DNA from: Clostridia bacterium
GTDB lineage: Bacteria > Bacillota > Clostridia > Oscillospirales > Acutalibacteraceae
Assembly (NCBI GenBank): GCA_017938985.1
Contig: JAGBAK010000117.1
Span: 1-33,428 of the forward strand
Direction: 5' to 3'
DNA length: 33,428 bases
The position numbers were made by a program, and so were the translations under genes. The notes beneath the pieces are model-generated. The model was given only the letters and a program-made list of their open reading frames with translations, made no database searches and was not told where the DNA came from. The number at the start of each line of letters is the position of its first letter. Within the stretch, counting starts at the first letter, position 1. Shown here in pieces: positions 15,807-22,538 of the stretch.

Positions 15807-17429
15807 TCAATTATTATTAAAACTGTTTATTTTGTTTTTTAAATCTTCGAGCGGATTTGAAGAAGCTTTTGCCTTTTCTTTATTTGAAACGGCAATTTTC
15901 ATTTTCTGACCGAGTACGTCATAAATGGCTCTTGCAAGTTCTCTTGAATGTGTATCTGTGCAGATAAAATCAAAAAGAGTGGGATTTTCGGAATTGATAA
16001 TTACCCTGCCGTTTTTAATAACTGCAGTTGAACCTGCCATAATTCCGAAAAGCGGTATATCATATTTTTTAAGTGCTTCAAGAACGTCTGACCAATTATA
16101 AAACGGTCCGTCGTCAACGGGCGAAGCTGTTTCGGCAGGTGCTTCTTCAGGCTGTTCGGCAATTTTTTCTTCAGGTTTTTCATTCTGAACAGGTTCAGCT
16201 TTAACAGGCTCTGCAGGTTTTTGTTCCTGAACGTTAACCGAATTATTATTTTTTGGAGCGTCAAAAACTTTTCCGCTTGAAAGTGCGTTTATTTTTTCTT
16301 CAAGTGAAGCGATTCTTTCTTCAATTTCTTCGCTGATGCTGCCTGATGAAACGGGCGAACACATTTTTATGATTGCAGCTTCAAGCTGAATTTTTTTGTT
16401 TACGGCATTTTTTATGTTGGCAGCCGCTTTTTCGAGTATTTCGATGCTTGAAAGAATTTTTGAAAGCTTCAGCTCTGCGGCTCTTGCCTTGGTTTTTTCA
16501 AGCTCATCTTTTGAACAGACAATAAGTCCGTCGCATTCTTTAACGGTTTTTGCAACCATAAGATTTCTGAAATGCAGAGTCAACTCAGTACAAAGAGAGT
16601 CAATGTCACAGGATTCGTTGTGAAGTTTTGAAACAAGCTTGAGTGCAGACGTAAAATCGCCTTTTGCAACGTATTCCGAAAAAGAAAACAGATGGATTGT
16701 GCCTGCAATTCCTGCGGCAGCGCTGACTGAATCTTCATCAATATTGTTGCCCATTGCAAAGCATCTGTCGAGCAGCGAAAGAGCGTCTCTCATACCGCCG
16801 TCTGCAATTCTTGCAATAAGAGCTGCGGCATTTTCGGTAAGAGTAACGTTTTCTTTTTCCGCAACGTAAACGAGTCTTGCCGTTATATCTTCGGGCGAAA
16901 TGCGTTTGAAATCAAATCTCTGACAACGTGAAAGAATTGTTGCAGGAAGCTTATGAATTTCTGTTGTTGCAAGGATAAAAATAACGTGTGAGGGCGGCTC
17001 TTCAAGAGTTTTGAGAAGAGCGTTGAATGCACCGATGGAAAGCATATGAACTTCATCAATTATATAGACTCTGTATTTTGCATTTACGGGAGTAAAATTT
17101 GCTTCTTCACGCAGGTCGCGGATATTGTCAACACCGTTGTTGCTGGCTGCGTCGATTTCAATAACGTCAAGAATTGAACCGTTTTCAATTCCTTTGCAGA
17201 TTTCACATTCATTGCAGGGATTGCCGTCAACCGGATTGAGGCAGTTAACCGCTTTTGAAAGAATTTTTGCACAGGTTGTTTTGCCCGTACCTCTTGAGCC
17301 GGTGAAAAGATATGCGTGAGAAATTCTTCCGCTTTCAAGCTGACTTTGCAGAGTTCTTGTAACGTGCGGCTGACCGTAAACGTCGCTGAACGATTTTGGA
17401 CGCCATTTTCTGTATAATGCCTGATACAT
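15807..17429 (-). CDS. dnaX: DNA polymerase III subunit gamma/tau
   Basis: DnaX is the clamp-loader ATPase. From the ATG at 17429 it is 540 residues long: Walker A GSRGTGKT (44-51), zinc-binding Cys at 72, 75 and 78 (CNECEIC), Walker B/DExx DEVH (125-128) and the SRC sensor motif (167-169). A proline- and glutamate-rich linker (about 400-450) joins the clamp-loader core to a short C-terminal tau-like domain. The open frame continues upstream to 17597, but that part is the SRP RNA gene; GGGAG eight bases before 17429 fixes the start. I see no canonical A-AAA-AAG slippery site. The order SRP RNA-dnaX-ybaB-recR matches Bacillus. Confidence 0.96.
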   Translation of the reverse strand: MYQALYRKWRPKSFSDVYGQPHVTRTLQSQLESGRISHAYLFTGSRGTGKTTCAKILSKAVNCLNPVDGNPCNECEICKGIENGSILDVIEIDAASNNGVDNIRDLREEANFTPVNAKYRVYIIDEVHMLSIGAFNALLKTLEEPPSHVIFILATTEIHKLPATILSRCQRFDFKRISPEDITARLVYVAEKENVTLTENAAALIARIADGGMRDALSLLDRCFAMGNNIDEDSVSAAAGIAGTIHLFSFSEYVAKGDFTSALKLVSKLHNESCDIDSLCTELTLHFRNLMVAKTVKECDGLIVCSKDELEKTKARAAELKLSKILSSIEILEKAAANIKNAVNKKIQLEAAIIKMCSPVSSGSISEEIEERIASLEEKINALSSGKVFDAPKNNNSVNVQEQKPAEPVKAEPVQNEKPEEKIAEQPEEAPAETASPVDDGPFYNWSDVLEALKKYDIPLFGIMAGSTAVIKNGRVIINSENPTLFDFICTDTHSRELARAIYDVLGQKMKIAVSNKEKAKASSNPLEDLKNKINSFNNN

Positions 17430-17456
17430 TCTTTTCACTCCCTGAAATTGTTTTTT

Positions 17457-17612
17457 AAAAAAAGAGAGCTTTGTCTTGGTCATATGGCGGCAGGCAGACT
17501 GTGGCGCACAAAATTGTCCGCTTAATGCTGCTCGGTTCACCCGCCTGACATGGTTCACGGTATCCTGTCGCACAGGACCCACACGCCACATGACCAAAAT
17601 AAAGCTCTTGTC
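17457..17612 (-). ncRNA. ffs: Signal recognition particle RNA, small bacterial type
   Basis: On the minus strand a long hairpin closes with GAGCTTT (17601-17607) pairing to AAAGCTC (17466-17472), then TTGGTCAT with ATGACCAA, and ends in a T run at 17457-17463. The apical part has the conserved helix 8 with GTCAGG on one side and AGCAGC on the other (about 17526-17551), preceded by GTGAACCAT. These are the Ffh-binding features of SRP RNA. At roughly 150 bases it is shorter than the Bacillus scRNA with an Alu domain. The tip is CGG-GUGAA-CCG, a five-base loop rather than the usual four-base loop. It has its own promoter and sits just upstream of dnaX. Confidence 0.9.
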
Positions 17613-17636
17613 TGCTTTTATTCAGCTTACCGATAT

Positions 17637-17665
17637 ATTATATATTATATTTAAAATAATATCAA
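17637..17665 (-). promoter_or_regulatory. Strong promoter of the SRP RNA (and possibly dnaX operon)
   Basis: On the minus strand TTGATA (17660-17665) and TATAAT (17637-17642) are 17 bases apart. Transcription would begin near 17630, about 20 bases before the RNA's terminal helix, so the 5' end is probably trimmed. No separate promoter is obvious between the RNA and dnaX. Confidence 0.8.
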
Positions 17666-17803
17666 GTGAAATTTTTGGTTTTATAGTCTATTTTTAAAAA
17701 ATAATAATAAAAAAGCGTCTTTTTTTCACAAATAATAATCTTTTTGAATATCTTGCTAATAACGGCAGCAGATATTTTTAAAAGCTGCAAAGGAGGTCTT
17801 TTA

Positions 17804-18892
17804 ATGAAGCAAGCATATTTTCTTGGTTCAAGCAGCAGAAACAATTTTTTTTCGCTTTTCAATCAGCTTGTTCCTAAAATTGAAGGACAGTATACTTTTT
17901 TAATAAAAGGCGGACCCGGAACTGGAAAATCTTCGTTTATGAAAAAAATTGCCGCTGAAATTGAAGCAAAAGATATCGAATGCGAAATGATTTATTGTTC
18001 ATCCGACCCCGATTCAATTGACGGAATAATTATACCGTCGCTCAGGGTTTGTATTGCCGATGCAACGTCGCCTCACACAATGGACCCCGATTATCCGGGT
18101 GCGTCTGCAGAAATAATTTCTCTCGGAGAATGCTGGAATAAACAAAAACTGCGTGAAAACAGCAAAAAGATTATAGAGCTGACGGATAAAAACAAAGCCT
18201 GCCACAGAAGGAGCAGAAGATTTATTGATTCTGCTTTTTCAATTTATGCTGACGGCGAAAGAATCTGCCGTGAGAATATTGATAAACGCAGGCTTGAACG
18301 CTATGCGGCACGGATTTCCGCCCGTTATTTCAAAAAACCGTCGGGAAGAATTGGACTTGAAAAACTGCGTTTGCTTGATGCAATCACGCCAAAAGGTTAT
18401 TATTTTTTAAATGAAACCGTTGATTCGCTTTGCGATAAAAAAATTGTTTTTGAAGACGATTTCGGTGTTGCGGCGTCAGTGATTATAGGCGAAATCCGCA
18501 CCTATGCGCTTGCTTCGGGATTTTCGGTTATATCAAGTCCGTTTATTGCAAACGATAAAAAAATACGTCACATTATTATTCCTCAGCTTGGTCTTGGATT
18601 TTTTACAAAGGATAGGTTCTGCACACCGATGCCTGAAAATGCAAAATATATTTCGCTCAGAAGATTCTATAGTTCCGACGGATTAAGAAACAACAAAGCG
18701 AAGTTGAATTTTGCAAAAAAAGCGTCAAAAGAGCTTATGGAAGAAGCTTTTTCCGCTTTGAAATCGGCAAAAGAAATTCATGATGAGCTTGAAAGCTGTT
18801 ATATTGAAGCGATGAATTTTGATAAGGTTGAAGAAATCCGCAAGGAAATTTCAAAACGCATCTGGGAAAGCGAATGGTATCCCGAAGAATAA
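17804..18892 (+). CDS. PRK06851-like P-loop ATPase
   Basis: A 362-residue cytoplasmic protein with a clear Walker A, GGPGTGKSS, near residue 45, followed by conserved stretches (CSSDPDSIDG, DYPGASAEIISLGE, HIIIPQLGLGF) that I recall from a Clostridia/Bacilli ATPase family annotated as PRK06851. The second half repeats the general layout without a second intact P-loop. No function has been established to my knowledge. The ATG at 17804 has AAAGGAGG nine bases before it, so the longer frame from 17744 is rejected. It ends at a hairpin terminator that also forms the left boundary of the restriction-modification cassette. Before the insertion it probably faced thiT tail to tail. Confidence 0.8.
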   Translation: MKQAYFLGSSSRNNFFSLFNQLVPKIEGQYTFLIKGGPGTGKSSFMKKIAAEIEAKDIECEMIYCSSDPDSIDGIIIPSLRVCIADATSPHTMDPDYPGASAEIISLGECWNKQKLRENSKKIIELTDKNKACHRRSRRFIDSAFSIYADGERICRENIDKRRLERYAARISARYFKKPSGRIGLEKLRLLDAITPKGYYFLNETVDSLCDKKIVFEDDFGVAASVIIGEIRTYALASGFSVISSPFIANDKKIRHIIIPQLGLGFFTKDRFCTPMPENAKYISLRRFYSSDGLRNNKAKLNFAKKASKELMEEAFSALKSAKEIHDELESCYIEAMNFDKVEEIRKEISKRIWESEWYPEE

Positions 18893-18926
18893 GCAAACCC
18901 CGTGTATTTTGATACACGGGGTAAAA
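18892..18926. repeat. 35-base direct repeat, left copy, containing a terminator hairpin
   Basis: The 35 bases match those at 21683-21717 at 34 positions; the one difference is A/G in the hairpin loop. The core is a 10-bp stem (18897-18906 with 18913-18922) with a 6-base loop. It lies one base from the stop codon of the second methylase and directly after the ATPase gene, so it serves as the terminator for both. Confidence 0.9.
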
Positions 18927-18927
18927 A

Positions 18928-19674
18928 CTATTTTTTAAACACAAACAAATACTCGTGTGCAATCAACAGAAAGTTATATTTAACACTATTGGTTTTCCAA
19001 TAACCTGTTGCTTTGCAATTATGCTGTTCTTTAATTATAAGCTCTTTCAATTTGAACCCTGCATCCTGAAAGGCTTTCATTACATCAAATGACATAGGTA
19101 TCATATGACCTTTTTGACGGGTATCACCCATAAGAACAGCACAGAATTTATCTTTTTTCAGAACACGGTAGCTTTCAGTTGCAACCGTGTTCATTTCTTT
19201 TATGAAATCTTTTACTTTCAGCAAAGATAAATCTTCGGGAATATCTTCGCTATATTGAATAATATCCGCATAAGGTGGATGAGTGCAAATTAAATCAATA
19301 CTTTCGTCAGGAAGAAAATCAAGATTTCTAGCATCACCTTTACGGATATACACTTTACCGTTTGCACCTTCGTGTTCAAAATCGGTCTTTTCCTTACATC
19401 TTGCAAGAGCAACATCATTTACATCAACACCTACAATATCACGGTTGAGTAGTTTTGCTTCAACAAGAGTTGTACCTCCACCTGCAAACTGGTCAAGAAC
19501 CATATCTCCCTCTTGCGAATATCGGAGTATTATATTTCGAGGAATATATGGAGACCAGTTTCCACGCCATTTTGCATCGTGGGTTGCCCAATCTCCACGT
19601 TTTGGAAATGACCAATGAGTTGTCATTTCAAGTTCGAAATCTTCCGGCTCCCACTTGGTTATTTTTTTAGCCAT
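18928..19674 (-). CDS. DNA methyltransferase (N6-adenine/N4-cytosine type), second methylase of the R-M cassette
   Basis: A 248-residue SAM-dependent DNA methylase. The SAM-binding motif I is DQFAGGGTT at 61-69 and the catalytic motif IV is THPPY at 131-135. Motif I comes before motif IV, unlike the beta-class DpnA enzyme found as second methylase in classical DpnII systems, where the order is reversed. The N-terminus (WSFPKRGDW, then KWRGNWSPYIPRN) is conserved in this subgroup as far as I recall. It is translationally coupled to the endonuclease gene (TAATG overlap) and is the last gene of the operon. It could protect the same GATC site or another; this cannot be told here. Confidence 0.85.
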   Translation of the reverse strand: MAKKITKWEPEDFELEMTTHWSFPKRGDWATHDAKWRGNWSPYIPRNIILRYSQEGDMVLDQFAGGGTTLVEAKLLNRDIVGVDVNDVALARCKEKTDFEHEGANGKVYIRKGDARNLDFLPDESIDLICTHPPYADIIQYSEDIPEDLSLLKVKDFIKEMNTVATESYRVLKKDKFCAVLMGDTRQKGHMIPMSFDVMKAFQDAGFKLKELIIKEQHNCKATGYWKTNSVKYNFLLIAHEYLFVFKK

Positions 19675-20549
19675 TATTTAAAAACCTCACCGATAATGCC
19701 GCTCTCCAAATCCTTGATATTATAAATGTGTTCCATAACATCAAAGGTTTCTTCAAGATTATTTTTTGCACTTATCCAACCTTTACCGTCGGTAAACCAG
19801 ACAAAAGTAAATCCGTCGATTGTTTCAGTTTCCCAAGCAAGAGTTTTATAGCTACGAGCAGTTTCGTTAAGTTTACTTCCTTGACCTGTATAGAAATTTG
19901 TTTCGATAGCATAAATCATATCATCTGTTTTAACTACAAAATCAAAACGTTTTTCCATTTTACCTTTATTAGAAATTGCAGATAAATTTATTCCCCACAT
20001 ATCGGTGATTTGATGAATATACATTTCTTTAAAATAGTTTACACCTTTAATAAATCCAGCTTTTTTTATAAAGCTTTCTACCAAGTTTTCCATCAAATGA
20101 CCGCCACGATTCTTTCGACCATTAGAATCAAGACCGGTTTCAACACCTGTTACATAATCGATCAAGTTATTGACAATACGATTTTCTAACAAATCGAATA
20201 AACCTGTTTCTCTCATAAAATATTTTAATAAATTATAATGCTTATGGCTGTTATTTGGATATTTTTCAATGTTAAACTTGAATAAATGTCCTCCGTTTTC
20301 ATCCTGACAATATATTTCATTTGCTCTTACAGCTAAAAGAAGTGGAATGCACTTTATTACTTCTGGATATCGTTTCATTAAACTTTCAAATTCATACTCA
20401 ATATTTTTAGAACCAACAAGCGAATTAAGAATGTTGAGTTCAACTTTAATAGCATCTACATTTCTATGTACTTTTTCAAAATCAACATAATATCCGTAGT
20501 CCGCTATACTGTCACGAAAGCCTGACAGCCAAGTGTTAAAATCTCTCAT
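19674..20549 (-). CDS. DpnII/MboI-type type II restriction endonuclease
   Basis: A 291-residue nuclease resembling the DpnII family, which cuts unmethylated GATC. Supporting stretches are DSIADYGYYVDFEKV (residues 14-28), LNSLVGSKNIEYEFE (41-55), GRKNRGGHLMENLVESF (144-160) and the PD-(D/E)xK-like core RFDFVV...AIETNFY, with D203, E216 and N218 in place of the usual Lys, followed by GSKLNETARSYK. The ATG follows AGGAGAA. It starts 11 bases after the Dam stop and overlaps the next methylase by one base. Coding is AT-richer than in the flanking genes. Specificity for GATC is inferred from the family and from the Dam-type partner. Confidence 0.88.
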   Translation of the reverse strand: MRDFNTWLSGFRDSIADYGYYVDFEKVHRNVDAIKVELNILNSLVGSKNIEYEFESLMKRYPEVIKCIPLLLAVRANEIYCQDENGGHLFKFNIEKYPNNSHKHYNLLKYFMRETGLFDLLENRIVNNLIDYVTGVETGLDSNGRKNRGGHLMENLVESFIKKAGFIKGVNYFKEMYIHQITDMWGINLSAISNKGKMEKRFDFVVKTDDMIYAIETNFYTGQGSKLNETARSYKTLAWETETIDGFTFVWFTDGKGWISAKNNLEETFDVMEHIYNIKDLESGIIGEVFK

Positions 20550-20560
20550 ATCAATTCTCC

Positions 20561-21628
20561 TTAAAAGTTCGAAATTAAAAGCTCTTTGATTTTACCTCTG
20601 TTTTTGCTGTTGCTGTTAATCATTCTGACAGCATCAACTCTTGTTATGTTATGTGAAGCATATATTTCATCAAAGAAATCATCTTCTTCATTTGCATTTT
20701 TAGGGTCGGAATTACTTACAACAATCCTTGCACCTTTTTTATCCATTTCATCTACGAATCTTGCAAGTTCTTTCTGTGCATCATCATCAAACAAAGCTTC
20801 AGTATATGCAGTGAATCCGGATGTTTCAGTTAAAGGTCTGTAAGGTGGATCGAAATATACAAAAGTGTGCTCATCAATGAAATCTGCCGACTCTCTATAA
20901 TCGCCACAAACAATATGAACGTGCTGAAGTTTATCAGAAACAGCTATCAAGTTCTTTTCATCACATATTAAAGGATTTTTATATGCTCCCATAGGAACGT
21001 TGAACTGACCTTTTTTATTAACTCGGTATAGACCATTAAAACAAGTTCTATTTAGAAATATCATAAGTGCGGCAGTTTCAACATTGAAAATATTTGTACT
21101 TTTAAGATGGTTGAATCGTTCTCTTTGAATATAATAGTAATCTTTTCTGCCTTCATCATCTAAAGTTAGGAATTCATCTTGCAAATTATTCAGCAAAGCA
21201 ATCAAGCTATCAACATCATCACGTATTACCTTGTAGGTATTCATCAACTCAGCATTAATATCGCTGATATATATTTCTTTCAAATCATATTTGCTCAGAA
21301 TGTCAAATAAAACTGCACCGCCACCAACAAGGGGTTCAGCATATTTTGTAAATCTTGAATCTGCAAAAGGATAGTATTTTTCAATTTCTTTGAGGAGCTG
21401 ACCTTTGCCACCTGCCCACTTTAAAAAGGGTTTAACAGATTTTTCTTCCGTCTTTGCATATCTCAACGTTCTCGCATCTTCTGGTTTAGTAGCATCAATA
21501 GGAATAATCCACATATTGCCAAGCATTGCTGCATTCTCAATTCGATTTTCTCTGCAAAGAGTTATAACTCGTCTATGAGAAATATTCCATTTTTCAGCCG
21601 CTTCATTCGCAGTCATAAAAGCTAACAT
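20561..21628 (-). CDS. dam: D12-class adenine methylase (Dam) with N-terminal HTH domain
   Basis: An alpha-class N6-adenine methylase, most likely for GATC, fused to a DNA-binding domain. Residues 1-55 form an excisionase/MerR-like helix-turn-helix (MTANEAAEKWNISHRRVITL). The methylase follows: motif X FLKWAGGKGQLL at 68-79, motif I EPLVGGGAVLF at 98-108 and motif IV DPPY at 260-263. I take the ATG at 21628, which has AGAGGTG before it; an in-frame ATG at 21664 overlaps the promoter -10 and would precede the transcript start. It leads the cassette, so methylation capacity is made before nuclease. A palindrome in the promoter (21658-21673) makes autoregulation by the HTH domain plausible. Confidence 0.92.
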   Translation of the reverse strand: MLAFMTANEAAEKWNISHRRVITLCRENRIENAAMLGNMWIIPIDATKPEDARTLRYAKTEEKSVKPFLKWAGGKGQLLKEIEKYYPFADSRFTKYAEPLVGGGAVLFDILSKYDLKEIYISDINAELMNTYKVIRDDVDSLIALLNNLQDEFLTLDDEGRKDYYYIQRERFNHLKSTNIFNVETAALMIFLNRTCFNGLYRVNKKGQFNVPMGAYKNPLICDEKNLIAVSDKLQHVHIVCGDYRESADFIDEHTFVYFDPPYRPLTETSGFTAYTEALFDDDAQKELARFVDEMDKKGARIVVSNSDPKNANEEDDFFDEIYASHNITRVDAVRMINSNSKNRGKIKELLISNF

Positions 21629-21652
21629 ATTGTTCACCTCTTTATTGGTTAT

Positions 21653-21681
21653 ATTATATTCCAAGTCTGGAATAAATGCAA
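21653..21681 (-). promoter_or_regulatory. Promoter of the R-M operon with embedded palindrome
   Basis: On the minus strand TTGCAT (21676-21681) and TATAAT (21653-21658) are 17 bases apart. A perfect inverted repeat, ATTCCA-4-TGGAAT (21658-21673), covers most of the spacer and touches the -10. A repressor bound there would block RNA polymerase. The promoter ends one base from the right 35-base repeat. Confidence 0.8.
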
Positions 21682-21682
21682 T

Positions 21683-21717
21683 AGCAAACCCCGTGTATTT
21701 TGGTACACGGGGTAAAA
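21683..21717. repeat. 35-base direct repeat, right copy, containing a terminator hairpin
   Basis: Second copy of the repeat at 18892-18926, with the same 10-bp stem (21688-21697 with 21704-21713). It lies two bases beyond the 3' end of thiT and can act as that gene's terminator on the minus strand, although the T run after the stem is short. Confidence 0.9.
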
Positions 21718-21718
21718 T

Positions 21719-22297
21719 TCATCCTAAATCTTTCTTTTTAAAATTGAATGCGGCACTGACAGCAACAAGACCTATAACGGTAATTATTGTTTCAATAAGC
21801 ATATACGAGCCGTTATATACAAGTGAATAAACGCCCACAAGCATATTTTCGGGTGCATAGCCGCTCCAGATTGTGACACCGCTTATAAAATGGCAGATAA
21901 ATCTGATTAAGCAAACCGTAATTCCGCCTGTTATAAGTGACGCAGTCTGATTTTTGATTTTGTTTTTGAATATTCCGCCAAGACCGAGACAGCCGAATGC
22001 AACAATGTAATCGGCAAGCGCAACAATCATAAGCGCCGCAATTCCGTTGACGTAGCTGAAATTTTTGAATCCCATAATCATTTCAAAAATTGCAAGTGCG
22101 GTTGAAGCTGCAAGACCGTTTTTAATTCCGTGACGGTATGAAACAATGATAATCGGCACTTGACCGAAGAGGCTGAAACCTCCGCCGTAGGCATATGGCC
22201 ACGGAATCATATCGGAAACTGCGAACAGAGCTATTGAAAGAGCAAGCATAATTGCGCTTTCGGCAAGAACCTGGGTTTTTTTGAGTTTTTTTTGCAC
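21719..22297 (-). CDS. thiT: Thiamine ECF transporter substrate-binding subunit ThiT
   Basis: A 192-residue integral membrane protein of the ThiT/YuaJ family, the S-component that captures thiamine and hands it to the shared ECF energizing module, which is not encoded here. About six hydrophobic segments are visible; motifs include SDMIPWPYAYGGGFSLFGQVPI (shown in part) and the aromatic stretches around SYVNG and TIWSGYAPEN that line the thiamine pocket in this family. The start is a GTG at 22297 with AAAGGAAG upstream. A TPP riboswitch and terminator precede it, which confirms the substrate independently. Confidence 0.95.
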   Translation of the reverse strand: MQKKLKKTQVLAESAIMLALSIALFAVSDMIPWPYAYGGGFSLFGQVPIIIVSYRHGIKNGLAASTALAIFEMIMGFKNFSYVNGIAALMIVALADYIVAFGCLGLGGIFKNKIKNQTASLITGGITVCLIRFICHFISGVTIWSGYAPENMLVGVYSLVYNGSYMLIETIITVIGLVAVSAAFNFKKKDLG

Positions 22298-22360
22298 GTA
22301 AATACTTCCTTTCTTTTGCGGAATTGCCGCGTATTATAAAGGAATATGCATATTTAAAAT

Positions 22361-22390
22361 AAAAACGCCCGGTGCGATAAACACCGGGCG
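22361..22390 (-). terminator. Riboswitch-controlled terminator upstream of thiT
   Basis: On the minus strand a 9-bp GC-rich stem (22382-22390 with 22366-22374) with a 7-base loop is followed by TTTTTATTTTA. It lies between the TPP aptamer and thiT and should form when TPP is bound, stopping transcription early. Confidence 0.9.
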
Positions 22391-22403
22391 TAAAAAATAT
22401 GCA

Positions 22404-22490
22404 CTGCAGCCTTTTCCTACGCCCGCATTATCGGGATCAGGTTTAAGGGTATGATCTCAGCCGACGTTTTGTCAGCACCCCCTGAGTGAT
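22404..22490 (-). promoter_or_regulatory. TPP riboswitch (THI element)
   Basis: The minus strand carries the conserved THI-box pieces in order: CAGGGGGTGC, GGCTGAGATCATACCC, ACCTGATCC, GATAATGC and GGCGTAGGAAA. These form the pyrimidine-sensing and pyrophosphate-sensing helices that bind thiamine pyrophosphate. The aptamer is followed by an intrinsic terminator and by thiT, so high TPP should shut off thiamine uptake by transcription termination. Confidence 0.96.
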
Positions 22491-22509
22491 TAAGAATCAC
22501 TTACAAATC

Positions 22510-22538
22510 AGTATATTATTCTTTTTTGGATTTTTCAA
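22510..22538 (-). promoter_or_regulatory. Promoter of the thiT leader, inside the radical SAM gene
   Basis: On the minus strand TTGAAA (22533-22538) and TATACT (22510-22515) are 17 bases apart. The -35 lies inside the last codons of the radical SAM gene and the -10 directly after its coding end. Transcription would begin near 22503, just before the aptamer. Confidence 0.7.

Noticed and set aside
16140..16400. Programmed frameshift site in dnaX
   Set aside because: Runs of A occur (GAAGAAAAAATT and similar) but none in the right phase as A-AAA-AAG, and no clear stimulatory stem follows.
17430..17597. Upstream extension of the dnaX reading frame
   Set aside because: The frame overlaps the folded part of the SRP RNA and has no ribosome site; GGGAG before the ATG at 17429 and the conserved MYQALYRKWRP start settle it.
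17709..17725. A-run/T-run inverted repeat as a terminator upstream of the ATPase gene
   Set aside because: It is a pure A/T palindrome in an AT-rich gap without a stable GC stem.
18892..21717. Reading the two 35-base repeats as a CRISPR or as insertion-sequence ends
   Set aside because: There are only two copies, 2.8 kb apart, in direct orientation, each a terminator hairpin; there is no spacer array, cas gene or transposase.
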